The notes: generated from the letters alone by a model not told the origin. Counted from the first letter of the stretch, positions 30,857 through 39,517 are shown. The stretch is DNA of 64,000 bases from Pseudomonas fluorescens Q2-87 (GCF_000281895.1 NZ_CM001558.1:2298556-2362555); one strand, 5' to 3'. Made by a program: numbers and translations.

Positions 30857-31432
30857 ATGAGCAATATAGTGCACAAAGATAACGGCCAGCGGGCCTCCGT
30901 CCTCCAACACGTCAGCCAGAACGTGCGTCGCCTGCGGCATGCTGCGCAACTCAGCCAGACCGCGCTGGCGCAGCTGTCCGGCGTCAGCCGGCGGATGCTG
31001 GTGGCCATCGAGGCCGGCGAAAAGAACGTCAGCCTGACCACCCTGGACCGCGTGGCCGAGGCGCTCGACGTGGCCTTCAGCGATCTGATCCAGGCCCCCG
31101 ACGCCCGCGACCCGAGCCGCATCAACGAGCTGGCCTGGGCGGGCACCATTGCCGGCAGCAAAGCCGTCTTGCTGGCAAAAGCCACCGCCAACCGCGAAGT
31201 CGAACTTTGGGAATGGCGCCTGGAGCCCGGCGAGCATTACCCTAGCGAACCCGATGCTGACGGCTGGAGCGAACAGCTTTATGTCTTCGAGGGTTGCCTG
31301 ACGCTACTGTTGGGCAATGAAGAGCGCCGCATCGGCGCCGGTGAGTTTTTCATGTTCGCCAGCAACCAGCCCCATGCCTACCGCAACGATGGGCCGGTGG
31401 CGGCGAGATTCGTACGCAACGTGGTGATTTGA
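30857..31432 (+). CDS. XRE-cupin transcriptional regulator
   Basis: 191 residues. Residues 15-75 are an XRE helix-turn-helix (LSQTALAQLSGVSRRMLVAIEAGEKNVSLTTLDRVAEAL) and residues 105-190 a cupin ligand-binding domain (WRLEPGEHYPSEPDADGWSEQLYVFEGCLTLLLG). This architecture senses small molecules and often regulates the neighbouring transporter, here the divergent EamA gene. The ribosome-binding site of the ATG at 30857 is weak. Confidence 0.85.
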   Translation: MSNIVHKDNGQRASVLQHVSQNVRRLRHAAQLSQTALAQLSGVSRRMLVAIEAGEKNVSLTTLDRVAEALDVAFSDLIQAPDARDPSRINELAWAGTIAGSKAVLLAKATANREVELWEWRLEPGEHYPSEPDADGWSEQLYVFEGCLTLLLGNEERRIGAGEFFMFASNQPHAYRNDGPVAARFVRNVVI

Positions 31433-31446
31433 TCCTGGAGAGCGGT

Positions 31447-32895
31447 ATGGACACAGCGTTGGATCGACAGGCTCGCGACGTTACTCGCGAAGCCGATATC
31501 CTGATTATCGGCGGCGGCCTGAGCGGTGCCATGCTGGCGGCGCAACTCTTGCGCCTGCCAGGCCGACGCGAGGTGCTGATCGTCGAGCCGCGCAGTGAAT
31601 TGGGCCGGGGAGAGGCCTACAGCGCCGTGGAGTTGGGCCACACCTTGAACGGTAACGCGGCGCGCATGAGTGTCGATCCGGACAACGCCGATGACCTGAC
31701 CCAATGGCTCACCGCGTTCATCGAGGCGGGTGGCTGGCCTGAGTCGGATCAGCAGCATGTGCCAGTCAGCGAGCTGTTCCCACCCCGGGGGATTTTCGGT
31801 CTATATGTGCAGCAGCGCTTGGCGCAAGCCCGGGCGCAGGGTGCGCAGCACGGTTCCACGGCGGACCACGTCCGTGCGCAAGCCGTGGATGTGCAGATCG
31901 AGGGCGGTGCTGTACGGGTGACCTTGAACGATGGGCAGACCTTGCGTGGACGTTTCGCCGTGCTCGCCACCGGCATGTTCCCGGCGGCGCGCACCCCGCA
32001 GACCGCATCCAGCGGCTTGAATGCCGCTGCGCTGGATCCTTGGGATGTGGCTGCGATGCGCCAACTCGATCCCCAGTCGACGGTGCTGATTATCGGCTCC
32101 GGGCTGACCATGGTTGACGCCGTCGTGTCCCTGGAACAGGCCGGGCATCGCGGGCCGATCGAAGTGTTTTCCCGTCATGGGCTGCTGCCTCATGTGCGCC
32201 GCCAGCCACCCGCCTGGGTGGATTTCCTGGCCGAAGACCACAGCTTGCGTTCACCTCGGCAATTGATGCGGGCCCTGCGCGATCAATGCCGCCAGGCGAT
32301 GGCCCAGGGCATCGATTGGCAGGCGCCGCTGGATACGGTACGCGCCCATATCGGGCGCTTGTGGAATCAGGCCAGCGATGTGCAACGCCGACAGTTCGTC
32401 CGGCATGTACGGCCATGGTGGGAGAGCCATCACCATCGTTCGCCGCCGTTGAGCGCCGAGCTGGTGGCGCGTTTGCATGGGGAAGGGCGGTTGCGGATCC
32501 AGGCGGCGTCGTTCAAGGGGTTGGCGTCGTCTCCCGAGGGCACAGTGGGTATCCGCATCCGTCGACGGGGCGAGGTCGGACTGACCGTGGTGCAGGGCGC
32601 AGCGCTGATCAACTCCAGCGGCATCGAATATGATTGGCGCCGGGTTGCGCGACCGTTGCCACAGCAACTGCTGGCCCGTGGGCTGATCCAGCCGGGGCCG
32701 CTGGCCCTGGGCATTGCCGCCCGTCCCGACGGCACGGTGCTGGGTGCCCAAGGGGAGGCGACCGGGCGCCTGTTTGCCATGGGCCCGCCGCTGCGGGGAA
32801 TGTGGTGGGAAAGCACCGCCGTGACCGACGTGGCGAGCCAGGCCAAGGCGCTGGCGGCGCGGTTGGTTGAGCTGGATACCCAGGCTTTAGGCTGA
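31447..32895 (+). CDS. FAD/NAD(P)-binding protein (HpnW/YdhS-like)
   Basis: 482 residues. FAD-binding motif ILIIGGGLSGAM at residues 18-29, GRGEAYSAVELGHTLNGNAARMSV near 58, a second dinucleotide site VLIIGSGLTMVDA near 218, and GPPLRGMWWESTAV near the end. These fit the FAD-NAD(P)-binding family PF13454, of mostly unknown reaction. It starts 14 bases after the regulator gene, with GGAG at 31437-31440, so the two are probably cotranscribed. Confidence 0.8.
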   Translation: MDTALDRQARDVTREADILIIGGGLSGAMLAAQLLRLPGRREVLIVEPRSELGRGEAYSAVELGHTLNGNAARMSVDPDNADDLTQWLTAFIEAGGWPESDQQHVPVSELFPPRGIFGLYVQQRLAQARAQGAQHGSTADHVRAQAVDVQIEGGAVRVTLNDGQTLRGRFAVLATGMFPAARTPQTASSGLNAAALDPWDVAAMRQLDPQSTVLIIGSGLTMVDAVVSLEQAGHRGPIEVFSRHGLLPHVRRQPPAWVDFLAEDHSLRSPRQLMRALRDQCRQAMAQGIDWQAPLDTVRAHIGRLWNQASDVQRRQFVRHVRPWWESHHHRSPPLSAELVARLHGEGRLRIQAASFKGLASSPEGTVGIRIRRRGEVGLTVVQGAALINSSGIEYDWRRVARPLPQQLLARGLIQPGPLALGIAARPDGTVLGAQGEATGRLFAMGPPLRGMWWESTAVTDVASQAKALAARLVELDTQALG

Positions 32896-32907
32896 ACGCG
32901 GTCCCCC

Positions 32908-33039
32908 GTGGCGAGGGAGCTTGCTCCCGCTGGGCTACGTAGTAGCCCCAAAACCATTCACCCGGGTGTGTCAGGGGCATCGCATTCAGTCTCTATCAGG
33001 GCTGCTGCGCAACCCAGCGGGAGCAAGCTCCCTCGCCAC
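32908..33039. repeat. REP inverted pair (GTGGCGAGGGAGC family)
   Basis: GTGGCGAGGGAGCTTGCTCC at 32908 and its inverse ending at 33039, between convergent genes. Confidence 0.9.
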
Positions 33040-33062
33040 AAAAGCCTTCGCTGAAGTGAACG

Positions 33063-34178
33063 TTATAGCTCGCTGACCTGCACCCAACGCTGCTCCCTAG
33101 CCGCCACACGAATCGCCGCCGCCAGCCGCTCCACTGCCCAGGCCTCGTCGAAGTCGGTCCCGCTGCCGCCTTCGCCGGCGAGGGCCATGATCAGTTCCCG
33201 CACCTCCAGTGTCTTCAATTCGTTGTACCCCAACTGGTGCCCGGCGGCTGGGCTGAACGCCGCATAGCCCGGCAGGTCCGGGCCGGCAAGCAAACGTTGG
33301 AAACCGGCCTGGCCGACACGGCACAGGCGCAGCTCATTGAGTCGCTCCTGATCGAATGCCAGCGTGCCCAGGGTGCCGCTGATTTCGAAGCTCAGGTGAT
33401 TCTTGTAGCCGTGCTTGAGCCAACTGCTGGTCACCGTGCCCCGGGCGCCATTGGCGAAACGCAGCAGGGCGTGGACTTGATCATCCACCGCGATGGTCCG
33501 TTGTTCGCTACTGCCCGCGCTGGCTGGGCGTTGGCTGTGCACGGTCTGGCTGTCGGCGCACACCGCCTCGATGTCGCCCAACAGATGCCGGGCCATGGAC
33601 AACAAGTGGCTGCCCAGGTCGGCCAGTGCGCCGCCGGCGTGGGCCGCTTCGCAACGCCATGACCACGGCGACGTCGGGTCGGCCATGAAATCTTCGCTGA
33701 ATTCACCTTGGAAGCTGATGATCTGCCCCAGATCCCCGCGCTGGATCAATTCCCTTGCCAATTGAATGATCGGATTGTGCTGGTAGTTGTAGCCGACCCG
33801 CGTCACCACGCCGGCCGCCTTGGCAGCCCGTTGCATCTGCTCGGCCTGCTCCAGGGAAACTGCCAAGGGTTTTTCGCAATAGACCGGCTTGCCCGCCGCC
33901 AGCGCCGCCATGGCCATCGGAAAATGCAGGTGGTTGGGGGTGGTGATGGCGATCAGGTTGACCTTCGGGTCGTCAATCAACTGTTGCCAGTCGCTGTGGG
34001 CCGTCTCGAACCCCCAGCTCTGGGCGCACTGCCGGGCACGCTGCGGATCGGCGTCGGCCAGGGCTGCCAGTTTCAGGTTCAGGGGAAGATCGAATACCGC
34101 CTTGGCATTGTGGAACGCCAAGGCATGGGCACGGCCCATGAAGCCAGTGCCAATCAAACCGATGCCGAGTTCGCGCAT
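33063..34178 (-). CDS. Gfo/Idh/MocA oxidoreductase, candidate inositol-regulon dehydrogenase
   Basis: 371 residues. N-terminal Rossmann GIGLIGTGFMGRAHALAF (residues 5-22), catalytic EKP in YCEKPLAVS near residue 97, and GGALADLGSHLLSMARHLLG near 180. It belongs to the longer Idh-like branch that includes inositol and glucoside dehydrogenases, and differs from both IolG and the IolW-like protein of this window. Two TGGAATAAATATTC sites lie 44-88 bases before its ATG at 34178, matching operators at the iol cluster 20-30 kb away. Substrate is inferred to be an inositol isomer or derivative. Confidence 0.82.
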   Translation of the reverse strand: MRELGIGLIGTGFMGRAHALAFHNAKAVFDLPLNLKLAALADADPQRARQCAQSWGFETAHSDWQQLIDDPKVNLIAITTPNHLHFPMAMAALAAGKPVYCEKPLAVSLEQAEQMQRAAKAAGVVTRVGYNYQHNPIIQLARELIQRGDLGQIISFQGEFSEDFMADPTSPWSWRCEAAHAGGALADLGSHLLSMARHLLGDIEAVCADSQTVHSQRPASAGSSEQRTIAVDDQVHALLRFANGARGTVTSSWLKHGYKNHLSFEISGTLGTLAFDQERLNELRLCRVGQAGFQRLLAGPDLPGYAAFSPAAGHQLGYNELKTLEVRELIMALAGEGGSGTDFDEAWAVERLAAAIRVAAREQRWVQVSEL

Positions 34179-34221
34179 GAAAAGGAGCCCTTTGAATTTT
34201 TATTTTCAGAAGGACTCTTTA

Positions 34222-34237
34222 TGGAATAAATATTCCC
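34222..34237. promoter_or_regulatory. Candidate IolR operator 1, Idh-like gene
   Basis: TGGAATAAATATTCCC has perfect GGAATA/TATTCC arms with an AA centre, 44 bases upstream of the ATG at 34178. Same pattern as the sites at 2763 and 13439. Confidence 0.6.
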
Positions 34238-34250
34238 TAATTGCAAATAT

Positions 34251-34266
34251 TGGAATAAATATTCAC
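34251..34266. promoter_or_regulatory. Candidate IolR operator 2, Idh-like gene
   Basis: TGGAATAAATATTCAC, one mismatch from the neighbouring site. The 29-base centre-to-centre spacing is nearly three helical turns, which would let two dimers bind on one face. Confidence 0.55.
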
Positions 34267-34283
34267 CTGTGTCGTCACTACAT

Positions 34284-34323
34284 ATCCCTTGTGGGAGCGG
34301 GCTTGCCCGCTCCCACAAGGGAT
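34284..34323. repeat. Perfect 40-bp palindrome built from a REP core
   Basis: Arm ATCCCTTGTGGGAGCGGGC followed by TT and its exact inverse: 19-bp arms with a 2-base loop. The core GTGGGAGCGGGC is the REP arm found elsewhere in pairs about 48 bases apart. It lies between two minus-strand genes and may end SDR transcripts, although no T-run follows. Confidence 0.85.
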
Positions 34324-34350
34324 TTCACAGGTCTGTCATGGCGCGGGCTG

Positions 34351-35118
34351 TCAGGACAAGAACCCCCCATCCACATTCAACGCCACACCCGTGGTATAGC
34401 TCGACGCATCGCTGGCCAGGTACAGCACCGCGCCGGCCATTTCACTCGGGTCGGCCACGCGCTTGAGCGGGATCTGTGCCAGGGCGGTTTTCAGGATGGC
34501 GTCGTTCTTGACCAGTGCCGAAGCGAACTTGGTATCGGTCAGGCCCGGCAACAAGGCGTTGCAACGGATGCCGAACTGCGCGCATTCCTTGGCGAACACC
34601 TTGGTCATGTTGATCACCGCAGCCTTGGTCACCGAATAGATGCCCTGGAAGATTCCCGGTGAGATGCCGTTGATCGACGCCACGTTGATGATGCTGCCGC
34701 CGCCGTTCTCGCGCATCAGCTTGCCGGCTTCCACCGACATGAAAAAGTAGCCGCGGATGTTCACGTCCACGGTTTTCTGGAACGCGCCCAGGTCGGTGTC
34801 CAGTACGTTGCAGAATTGCGGGTTGGTGGCGGCGTTGTTCACCAGGATGTCCAGGCGCCCGAACTGCTCGCGGATGCCGGCGAACACCTGGCTGATCTGC
34901 TCCATTTCACCGATGTGGCAGGCGATTGCGGTGGCCTTGCCGCCTGCGGCGATGATGGCATCGGCCACGTGCTGGCAACCGTCGAGCTTGCGGCTCGAGA
35001 CGATCACATGGGCGCCTTGCTGGGCCAGCAATTTGGCGATGGCCTCGCCGATGCCGCGGCTGGCACCGGAAACGAAAGCGATCTTGCCGTCGAGGTCGAA
35101 CAACTGGGTCTTGGACAT
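34351..35118 (-). CDS. SDR-family NAD(P)-dependent oxidoreductase
   Basis: 255 residues, classical SDR. Cofactor motif VSGASRGIGEAI at residues 16-27, NNAATNP near 92, active-site serine in INVASINGISPG and YxxxK in GIYSVTKAAV near 158, then GLTDTKF. It lies 24 bases after a phosphotransferase gene in the same direction and probably shares its operon. Substrate unknown; SDRs paired with APH-fold kinases often act on acyl or short-chain hydroxy-acid intermediates. Confidence 0.85.
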   Translation of the reverse strand: MSKTQLFDLDGKIAFVSGASRGIGEAIAKLLAQQGAHVIVSSRKLDGCQHVADAIIAAGGKATAIACHIGEMEQISQVFAGIREQFGRLDILVNNAATNPQFCNVLDTDLGAFQKTVDVNIRGYFFMSVEAGKLMRENGGGSIINVASINGISPGIFQGIYSVTKAAVINMTKVFAKECAQFGIRCNALLPGLTDTKFASALVKNDAILKTALAQIPLKRVADPSEMAGAVLYLASDASSYTTGVALNVDGGFLS

Positions 35119-35142
35119 GCTGTTTCCTTGTTATAGGTGCGC

Positions 35143-36210
35143 TCAGAGCGTGGATTTGTTGATGACCTGCAGGCTCATCTGCTCCAGCAATTTGTTCATC
35201 TGAACGAACTGCGCGAAGCGTTTGTCCTGGGTCTGGCCGTGGAAGAAGCGGTAGTAGATCTGCTGGACGATGCCGGCGAGGCGGAACAGGCCATAGGTGT
35301 AGTAGAAGTCGAAGTTGTCGATGCGGATCCCGGCGCGCTCGGCGTAGTAGTCGACGAATTCGCGGCGCGTCAGCATGCCGGGAGCATGGCTGGGCTGGCG
35401 GCGCATCAGTTGCACGGGAGCCGGGTCGTTGGCTTCGATCCAGTAGGCGAGGCTGTTGCCCAGATCCATCAATGGATCGCCGATCGTGGTCAGCTCCCAA
35501 TCCAGCACACCGATGATCTGCATCGGGTTCTCCGGGTCAAGGATGACGTTGTCGAAGCGATAATCGTTGTGGACGATGCTCGAGGTCGGATGGTCGGCGG
35601 GCATCTTGTCGTTGAGCCAGGCCCTGACCGTCTCCCATTGCGGCGCATCGGGCGTCAGGGCTTTTTCGTAGCGCTCGCTCCAGCCACGGATCTGCCGGGC
35701 CACGTAGCCTTCGGGCTTGCCCAGGTCGGCCAGGCCACAGGCCTTGTAATCGACGCGATGCAGTTCGACGAGCCGGTCGATGAAGCTCTTGCACAGCGCT
35801 TCGGTGCGGGCGGCGTCGAAGCCCAGTTCCGGTGGCAGGTCGGAGCGCAGGATGATGCCCTTGACCCGTTCCATCACATAGAACTCGGCGCCCATCACTG
35901 ATTCGTCGGTGCAATGCACATAGGCTTTCGGGCAGTACGGAAAACCGTCGCGCAATTGGTTGAGGATGCGGAATTCGCGGCCCATGTCATGGGCGGATTT
36001 GGCCTTGTGGCCGAACGGCGGGCGGCGCAGGACAAATTCCTGTCCGGGGTATTCCAGCAGGTAAGTCAGGTTCGACGCGCCCCCGGGGAACTGGCTGATC
36101 CGTGGCATGCCGGTCAGGCCTGGAATGTGGGCCTTGAGGTACGGGTCGATCAGGTTGGCATCGAGTTCTTCACCGTCGCGCACGCGGGTGGACTGATCAG
36201 TAAACGCCAT
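35143..36210 (-). CDS. APH-fold phosphotransferase (ACAD10/11-like kinase)
   Basis: 355 residues. Aminoglycoside-phosphotransferase fold: GGASNLTYLLEYPGQEFVLRRPP nucleotide region near residue 42, catalytic loop IVHNDYRFDNVIL near 205 and metal-binding VLDWELTTIGDPLMDLG near 228. This subgroup resembles the kinase domain of mammalian ACAD10/11, which phosphorylates 4-hydroxyacyl-CoAs; it is not expected to give drug resistance. First gene of the pair with the SDR. Confidence 0.82.
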   Translation of the reverse strand: MAFTDQSTRVRDGEELDANLIDPYLKAHIPGLTGMPRISQFPGGASNLTYLLEYPGQEFVLRRPPFGHKAKSAHDMGREFRILNQLRDGFPYCPKAYVHCTDESVMGAEFYVMERVKGIILRSDLPPELGFDAARTEALCKSFIDRLVELHRVDYKACGLADLGKPEGYVARQIRGWSERYEKALTPDAPQWETVRAWLNDKMPADHPTSSIVHNDYRFDNVILDPENPMQIIGVLDWELTTIGDPLMDLGNSLAYWIEANDPAPVQLMRRQPSHAPGMLTRREFVDYYAERAGIRIDNFDFYYTYGLFRLAGIVQQIYYRFFHGQTQDKRFAQFVQMNKLLEQMSLQVINKSTL

Positions 36211-36409
36211 GCTTATCCCTTCTGCTTATTTTGGAGGCCATCGATCATTGGCTAATCTAATGGCGGGTGGCAGGCGTCACAAGCACGCCGGGGTCTTATA
36301 GGTTAGCGTGTTGCTGGATAATCAGCGGGCTTGATGCATTGCGGCGTGCGCGTCGGGCGTGGGCGAGCTAAGGTTTTGGAGGTCTGTCGCTTTCCAGGGA
36401 GCCACCGCG

Positions 36410-36805
36410 ATGGGATGCCCGCAAGTCTGTAGCTCCGCAACGTTGCAATGCAGCTTCGGCGCGGCCCCGGCGGTGCTCAATGTGCTACCGGTCAATCGCC
36501 TGCTGACCGGTGGGATGCCGGCGGCAAATATCATGGATCACATCCCACTGGTGAACATCACCACGTTCGGCATGTGTCAGAGCCTGGCCAACCCAACCGT
36601 GGCCGCAGCAACGGCGGCGGCCTTGGGCGTATTGACCCCCATGCCCTGCATTCCGGCCACCGCCACCCCATGGTTCCCCGGCGGCGCACCAACCCTGTTG
36701 CTGGGCAACATGCCGGCCATCGACGCCAACAGCACCCTGATGTGCACCTGGGCCGGGGTGATCAAAATCGTCGTGCCGGGGCAGGTGCAGATGTTGATTC
36801 CTTGA
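36410..36805 (+). CDS. DUF4280 (PAAR-like) type VI spike-tip candidate
   Basis: 131 residues with no extra C-terminal domain. Starts MGCPQVCSSATLQCSFGAAP and contains TFGMCQSLANPTVAAATA, MPCIPATATPWFPGGAPT and ALDANST-type CTWAGVIKIV segments with spaced cysteines, the DUF4280 pattern of PAAR-like proteins that can sharpen VgrG. AGGGAG at 36396 supports the ATG at 36410. It faces the vgrG operon from its downstream edge, which suggests it serves this T6SS. Confidence 0.78.
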   Translation: MGCPQVCSSATLQCSFGAAPAVLNVLPVNRLLTGGMPAANIMDHIPLVNITTFGMCQSLANPTVAAATAAALGVLTPMPCIPATATPWFPGGAPTLLLGNMPAIDANSTLMCTWAGVIKIVVPGQVQMLIP

Positions 36806-36836
36806 TCGGCAATCTTGCAGCATTGCACAGCCCCTT

Positions 36837-36921
36837 GTGGGAGCGAGCTTGCTCGCGATAGCGGTGGGTCAGTTGGTGGTGATGTTGGATGTGCCGGCAC
36901 CTTCGCGAGCAAGCTCGCCAC
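36837..36921. repeat. REP inverted pair (GTGGGAGCGAGC variant)
   Basis: GTGGGAGCGAGCTTGCTCGC at 36837 and an inverse arm (CTTCGCGAGCAAGCTCGCCAC) ending at 36921, with a small deletion in the right arm. Confidence 0.85.
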
Positions 36922-36951
36922 ACTGGTTCCGGGGGTGAGGCAAGACAATCG

Positions 36952-37494
36952 TTATGCCTGCGCCGGATCATTCCAGCGTCTGAACCACCAGCGCAGCCTG
37001 GAGATCGGTTTGCCCTCGGCGTCCAGCGGCCGGCCGTCTTCGGCGTAGGCGTGGGCCGGCTCCAGCAGTTGACCGTTGAGGTAGCGGGCCTCGACGGCGG
37101 GGTTGCCGTTGGGGTGCATGCGCCGGTAACGGCCATCACGCACGCCGTGGCGATAAAACTCCGCTTCGGCCAGTTTCCCGTCGGGGAAGAAATTGTTCGC
37201 CTCACCGTGCAGCAATCCGCGCTGATAGGCCGCCTGGCGCTGCAATCCGCCTTCGGCGGCGTAGAAGCTCGCCACGCCCTGCAACTTGCCCTGCACGAAC
37301 GGCAACAGCGCCGAGACCCTTCCGTTCGGGTGATACAACGTGCTGGTGCCTTGCAGTTCACCTTGGCTGTAAGTGAGCTTCGCCTGCGGGCGCTGGGCTT
37401 CTTCGATCAGCAACGGGCCGTCCAGATGGCCGTCGACCAGTTGCCCGCTCAGTTGGCTGTCGCCGCGTTCCAGATCGAGTTTTTTCGAGCCCAT
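36952..37494 (-). CDS. MORN-repeat protein downstream of vgrG
   Basis: 180 residues, composed of about six MORN-type repeats of 20-22 residues (LDGPLLIEE, LQGTSTLYHPNGRVSA, LQGVASFYAAEGG, LHGEANNFFPDGK, VRDGRYRRMHPNGNPAVEARYLNGQL), ending with a basic-aromatic tail (RLRWWFRRW). The YwqK-type antitoxin family has this architecture. It follows vgrG by 13 bases and is likely cotranscribed; a chaperone, adaptor or immunity role is possible but unproven. Confidence 0.78.
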   Translation of the reverse strand: MGSKKLDLERGDSQLSGQLVDGHLDGPLLIEEAQRPQAKLTYSQGELQGTSTLYHPNGRVSALLPFVQGKLQGVASFYAAEGGLQRQAAYQRGLLHGEANNFFPDGKLAEAEFYRHGVRDGRYRRMHPNGNPAVEARYLNGQLLEPAHAYAEDGRPLDAEGKPISRLRWWFRRWNDPAQA

Positions 37495-37507
37495 CGGCGC
37501 GCTCCTG

Positions 37508-39517
37508 TCAGTTGACCTTCACCAGGCCACCCTTGATCGTCAGCATGCCGCCGCCGTCCACGGTTTGCTCGGCGGCGGCCTTGTTCACCAGGCTGATACC
37601 GGCGTCGTTGGTCAGGGTGGTGCCGGCCTTGTTTTCCAGCGATGTACCGGCCTGGTTGCTCAGGGCGGTGCCGGCTTTCTGGCTGATGGAGGTGCTGGCC
37701 TGGGCCGCGAGGTCGGCACCGCTCTTGATCGCGAAACTGCCGCCGCTTTGCAGGGTCAGGGTGCCACTGACCTTGATGGTCAGGTTGCCATCCACCGTCA
37801 GCTCGTAGTTGCCGGTGACCTTGTGTGTGTAATTGCCGCCGGTGCTGTGGTTCTGGTCCGAACCCACGGTGACGGTGCGGGTGTCTTTCACATCGAGGCT
37901 GTCGCTGCCGGTCTGGATCGTCACGCTGCGCTTGCCTTTCTCCAGGGTGATGGTCTCGTCGCCGTCCTTGACCGTGCGGGTGCGGGCGTTCTGCACCGTG
38001 AGGGTTTCATCGTGGCCGACCGTGGCAGTGGTGTCGTTGAGCACGTTGATGTTGAAGTCTTTCTGGGCCTGGAGGAACACCTCTTCAGCGTCCTTCTTGT
38101 CCTCGAAGCGCAACTCGTTGAAACCGCCGCCGCCCTTGGAGGAGTAGGTCTTGATCCCGGACTGGGTCTGGTTCGCCGGCAGGGCGTAGGGTAGGGCGTT
38201 GTCGCCGTTGTAGACGCAACCGGTCACCAACGGCCGGTCCGGATCGCCGTCGATGAAGGTCACTATCACTTCCTGGCCGATGCGCGGCACGAACTGCATG
38301 CCAAAGCCCTTGCCGCTCCAGGGCAAGACCACGCGCACCCAGCAGGACGAAGTTTCATCGTTCTTGCCGGTGCGGTCCCAGGGAAACTGCAGCTTGATCC
38401 GCCCATATTCATCGGTCCAGATTTCTTCACCGGCCTTGCCCACCACCAGCGCCGTCTGGGTGTGCATGCGCGGTTTTGGCGTGATACGCGCCGGGCGATA
38501 AGCGGTGGCCTTGGGAATCGCCTCGAAGCGGTTGCGATAACTTTCGTGACTGGCTTCGTGACGGACCGAGGTCACGACCCAATCGATGTTCAATGTCGTG
38601 TCTTCATGACCGGCGAGGGTGAACCAATAACCCGGCACCAGCCAGCGGCAGTCGCTTTCGCCGACAAAACGCTTCTCCTCGCTGCGCAGGCCGTCCACCC
38701 GCTGCTTGGTCAACGCATCGCCCTGGGCCTTGGCGGTATAGCCGCCCGGATGTTCGTACATCGAATTCGGGCCCGCCACGGCTTCGGCCTGGCTGAAGAG
38801 CGAGGTTGTCGGGGTCGTGAATTCATAATCGGTCGCCTGGTAAACCCCGGCCACTGCTTGCAGGCACACTTGCCCAGTGCGAATGCCGTGCAGTTCGCGT
38901 TCGCCCATTTTCTGCCCGAGATAATTCACGGTCGGCCCGTTGGGAATCGGTGCGAAGGCATCGTTGCTGTCGGCCAGCACCAGCGTGTGCTTGCCTTCGT
39001 CATGGGTGAAGAACCAGAAGATTCCGTCCTCTTCCAGCAGGCGCGAGACGAAGGCCAGGTCGGTTTCGCCGTATTGCACGCAATACTCCCGTGGCGTGTA
39101 GCTGCCGCTGAGCTTGAGTTGGAAATCGGTGAAACCGTGGGCCTTGAAAATCGTCGTGACGATGTCCGATGTGGCGAGGTTCTGGAACACCCGGTTGTTG
39201 CTGGCAAGGCTCAACCACCAGAGCCAGGGCCGGAGCAAAAGTTGGTAGCGCTCGGCGGTGGCATCGGCCGGAAGTTGGCGGATCTCGGCCACCAGCCAGT
39301 CCAGCGGGCGCAGCAGGGCATCCTTGTGCAGCGTGGTGGTGACGTGGCTGGCTACGGCAGTGGTGAGGGTCAGTGAAGTGCCGTCGTTGATGCCATTGAG
39401 GGTGTGCGAGCCCAAGGCATTGAGGCTTTCTTCGCCCGACAGTGATTCAGGGTACAACGCCGACAGCGCAGTGGCGGTGAGGGAGAGGGTGGCATTGCTG
39501 TCGATACTTCTAGCCAT
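37508..39517 (-). CDS. vgrG: Type VI secretion spike protein VgrG (TssI)
   Basis: 669 residues. Residues 1-370 form the gp27-like head (YVVTSVRHEASHESYRNRFEAI region), 370-470 the OB-fold gp5 part (GRIKLQFPWDR, VLPWSGKGFGMQFVPRIGQEV, VTFIDGDPDRPLVTGCVYN), and the remainder a beta-helix needle with alternating T/V repeats. Near the C-terminus (609-648) are five 8-residue repeats of the form TxLxNxAG. There is no extended enzymatic C-terminal domain, so this is a structural spike that would carry separate effectors. It sits 12 bases after the HNH gene. Confidence 0.95.
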   Translation of the reverse strand: MARSIDSNATLSLTATALSALYPESLSGEESLNALGSHTLNGINDGTSLTLTTAVASHVTTTLHKDALLRPLDWLVAEIRQLPADATAERYQLLLRPWLWWLSLASNNRVFQNLATSDIVTTIFKAHGFTDFQLKLSGSYTPREYCVQYGETDLAFVSRLLEEDGIFWFFTHDEGKHTLVLADSNDAFAPIPNGPTVNYLGQKMGERELHGIRTGQVCLQAVAGVYQATDYEFTTPTTSLFSQAEAVAGPNSMYEHPGGYTAKAQGDALTKQRVDGLRSEEKRFVGESDCRWLVPGYWFTLAGHEDTTLNIDWVVTSVRHEASHESYRNRFEAIPKATAYRPARITPKPRMHTQTALVVGKAGEEIWTDEYGRIKLQFPWDRTGKNDETSSCWVRVVLPWSGKGFGMQFVPRIGQEVIVTFIDGDPDRPLVTGCVYNGDNALPYALPANQTQSGIKTYSSKGGGGFNELRFEDKKDAEEVFLQAQKDFNINVLNDTTATVGHDETLTVQNARTRTVKDGDETITLEKGKRSVTIQTGSDSLDVKDTRTVTVGSDQNHSTGGNYTHKVTGNYELTVDGNLTIKVSGTLTLQSGGSFAIKSGADLAAQASTSISQKAGTALSNQAGTSLENKAGTTLTNDAGISLVNKAAAEQTVDGGGMLTIKGGLVKVN

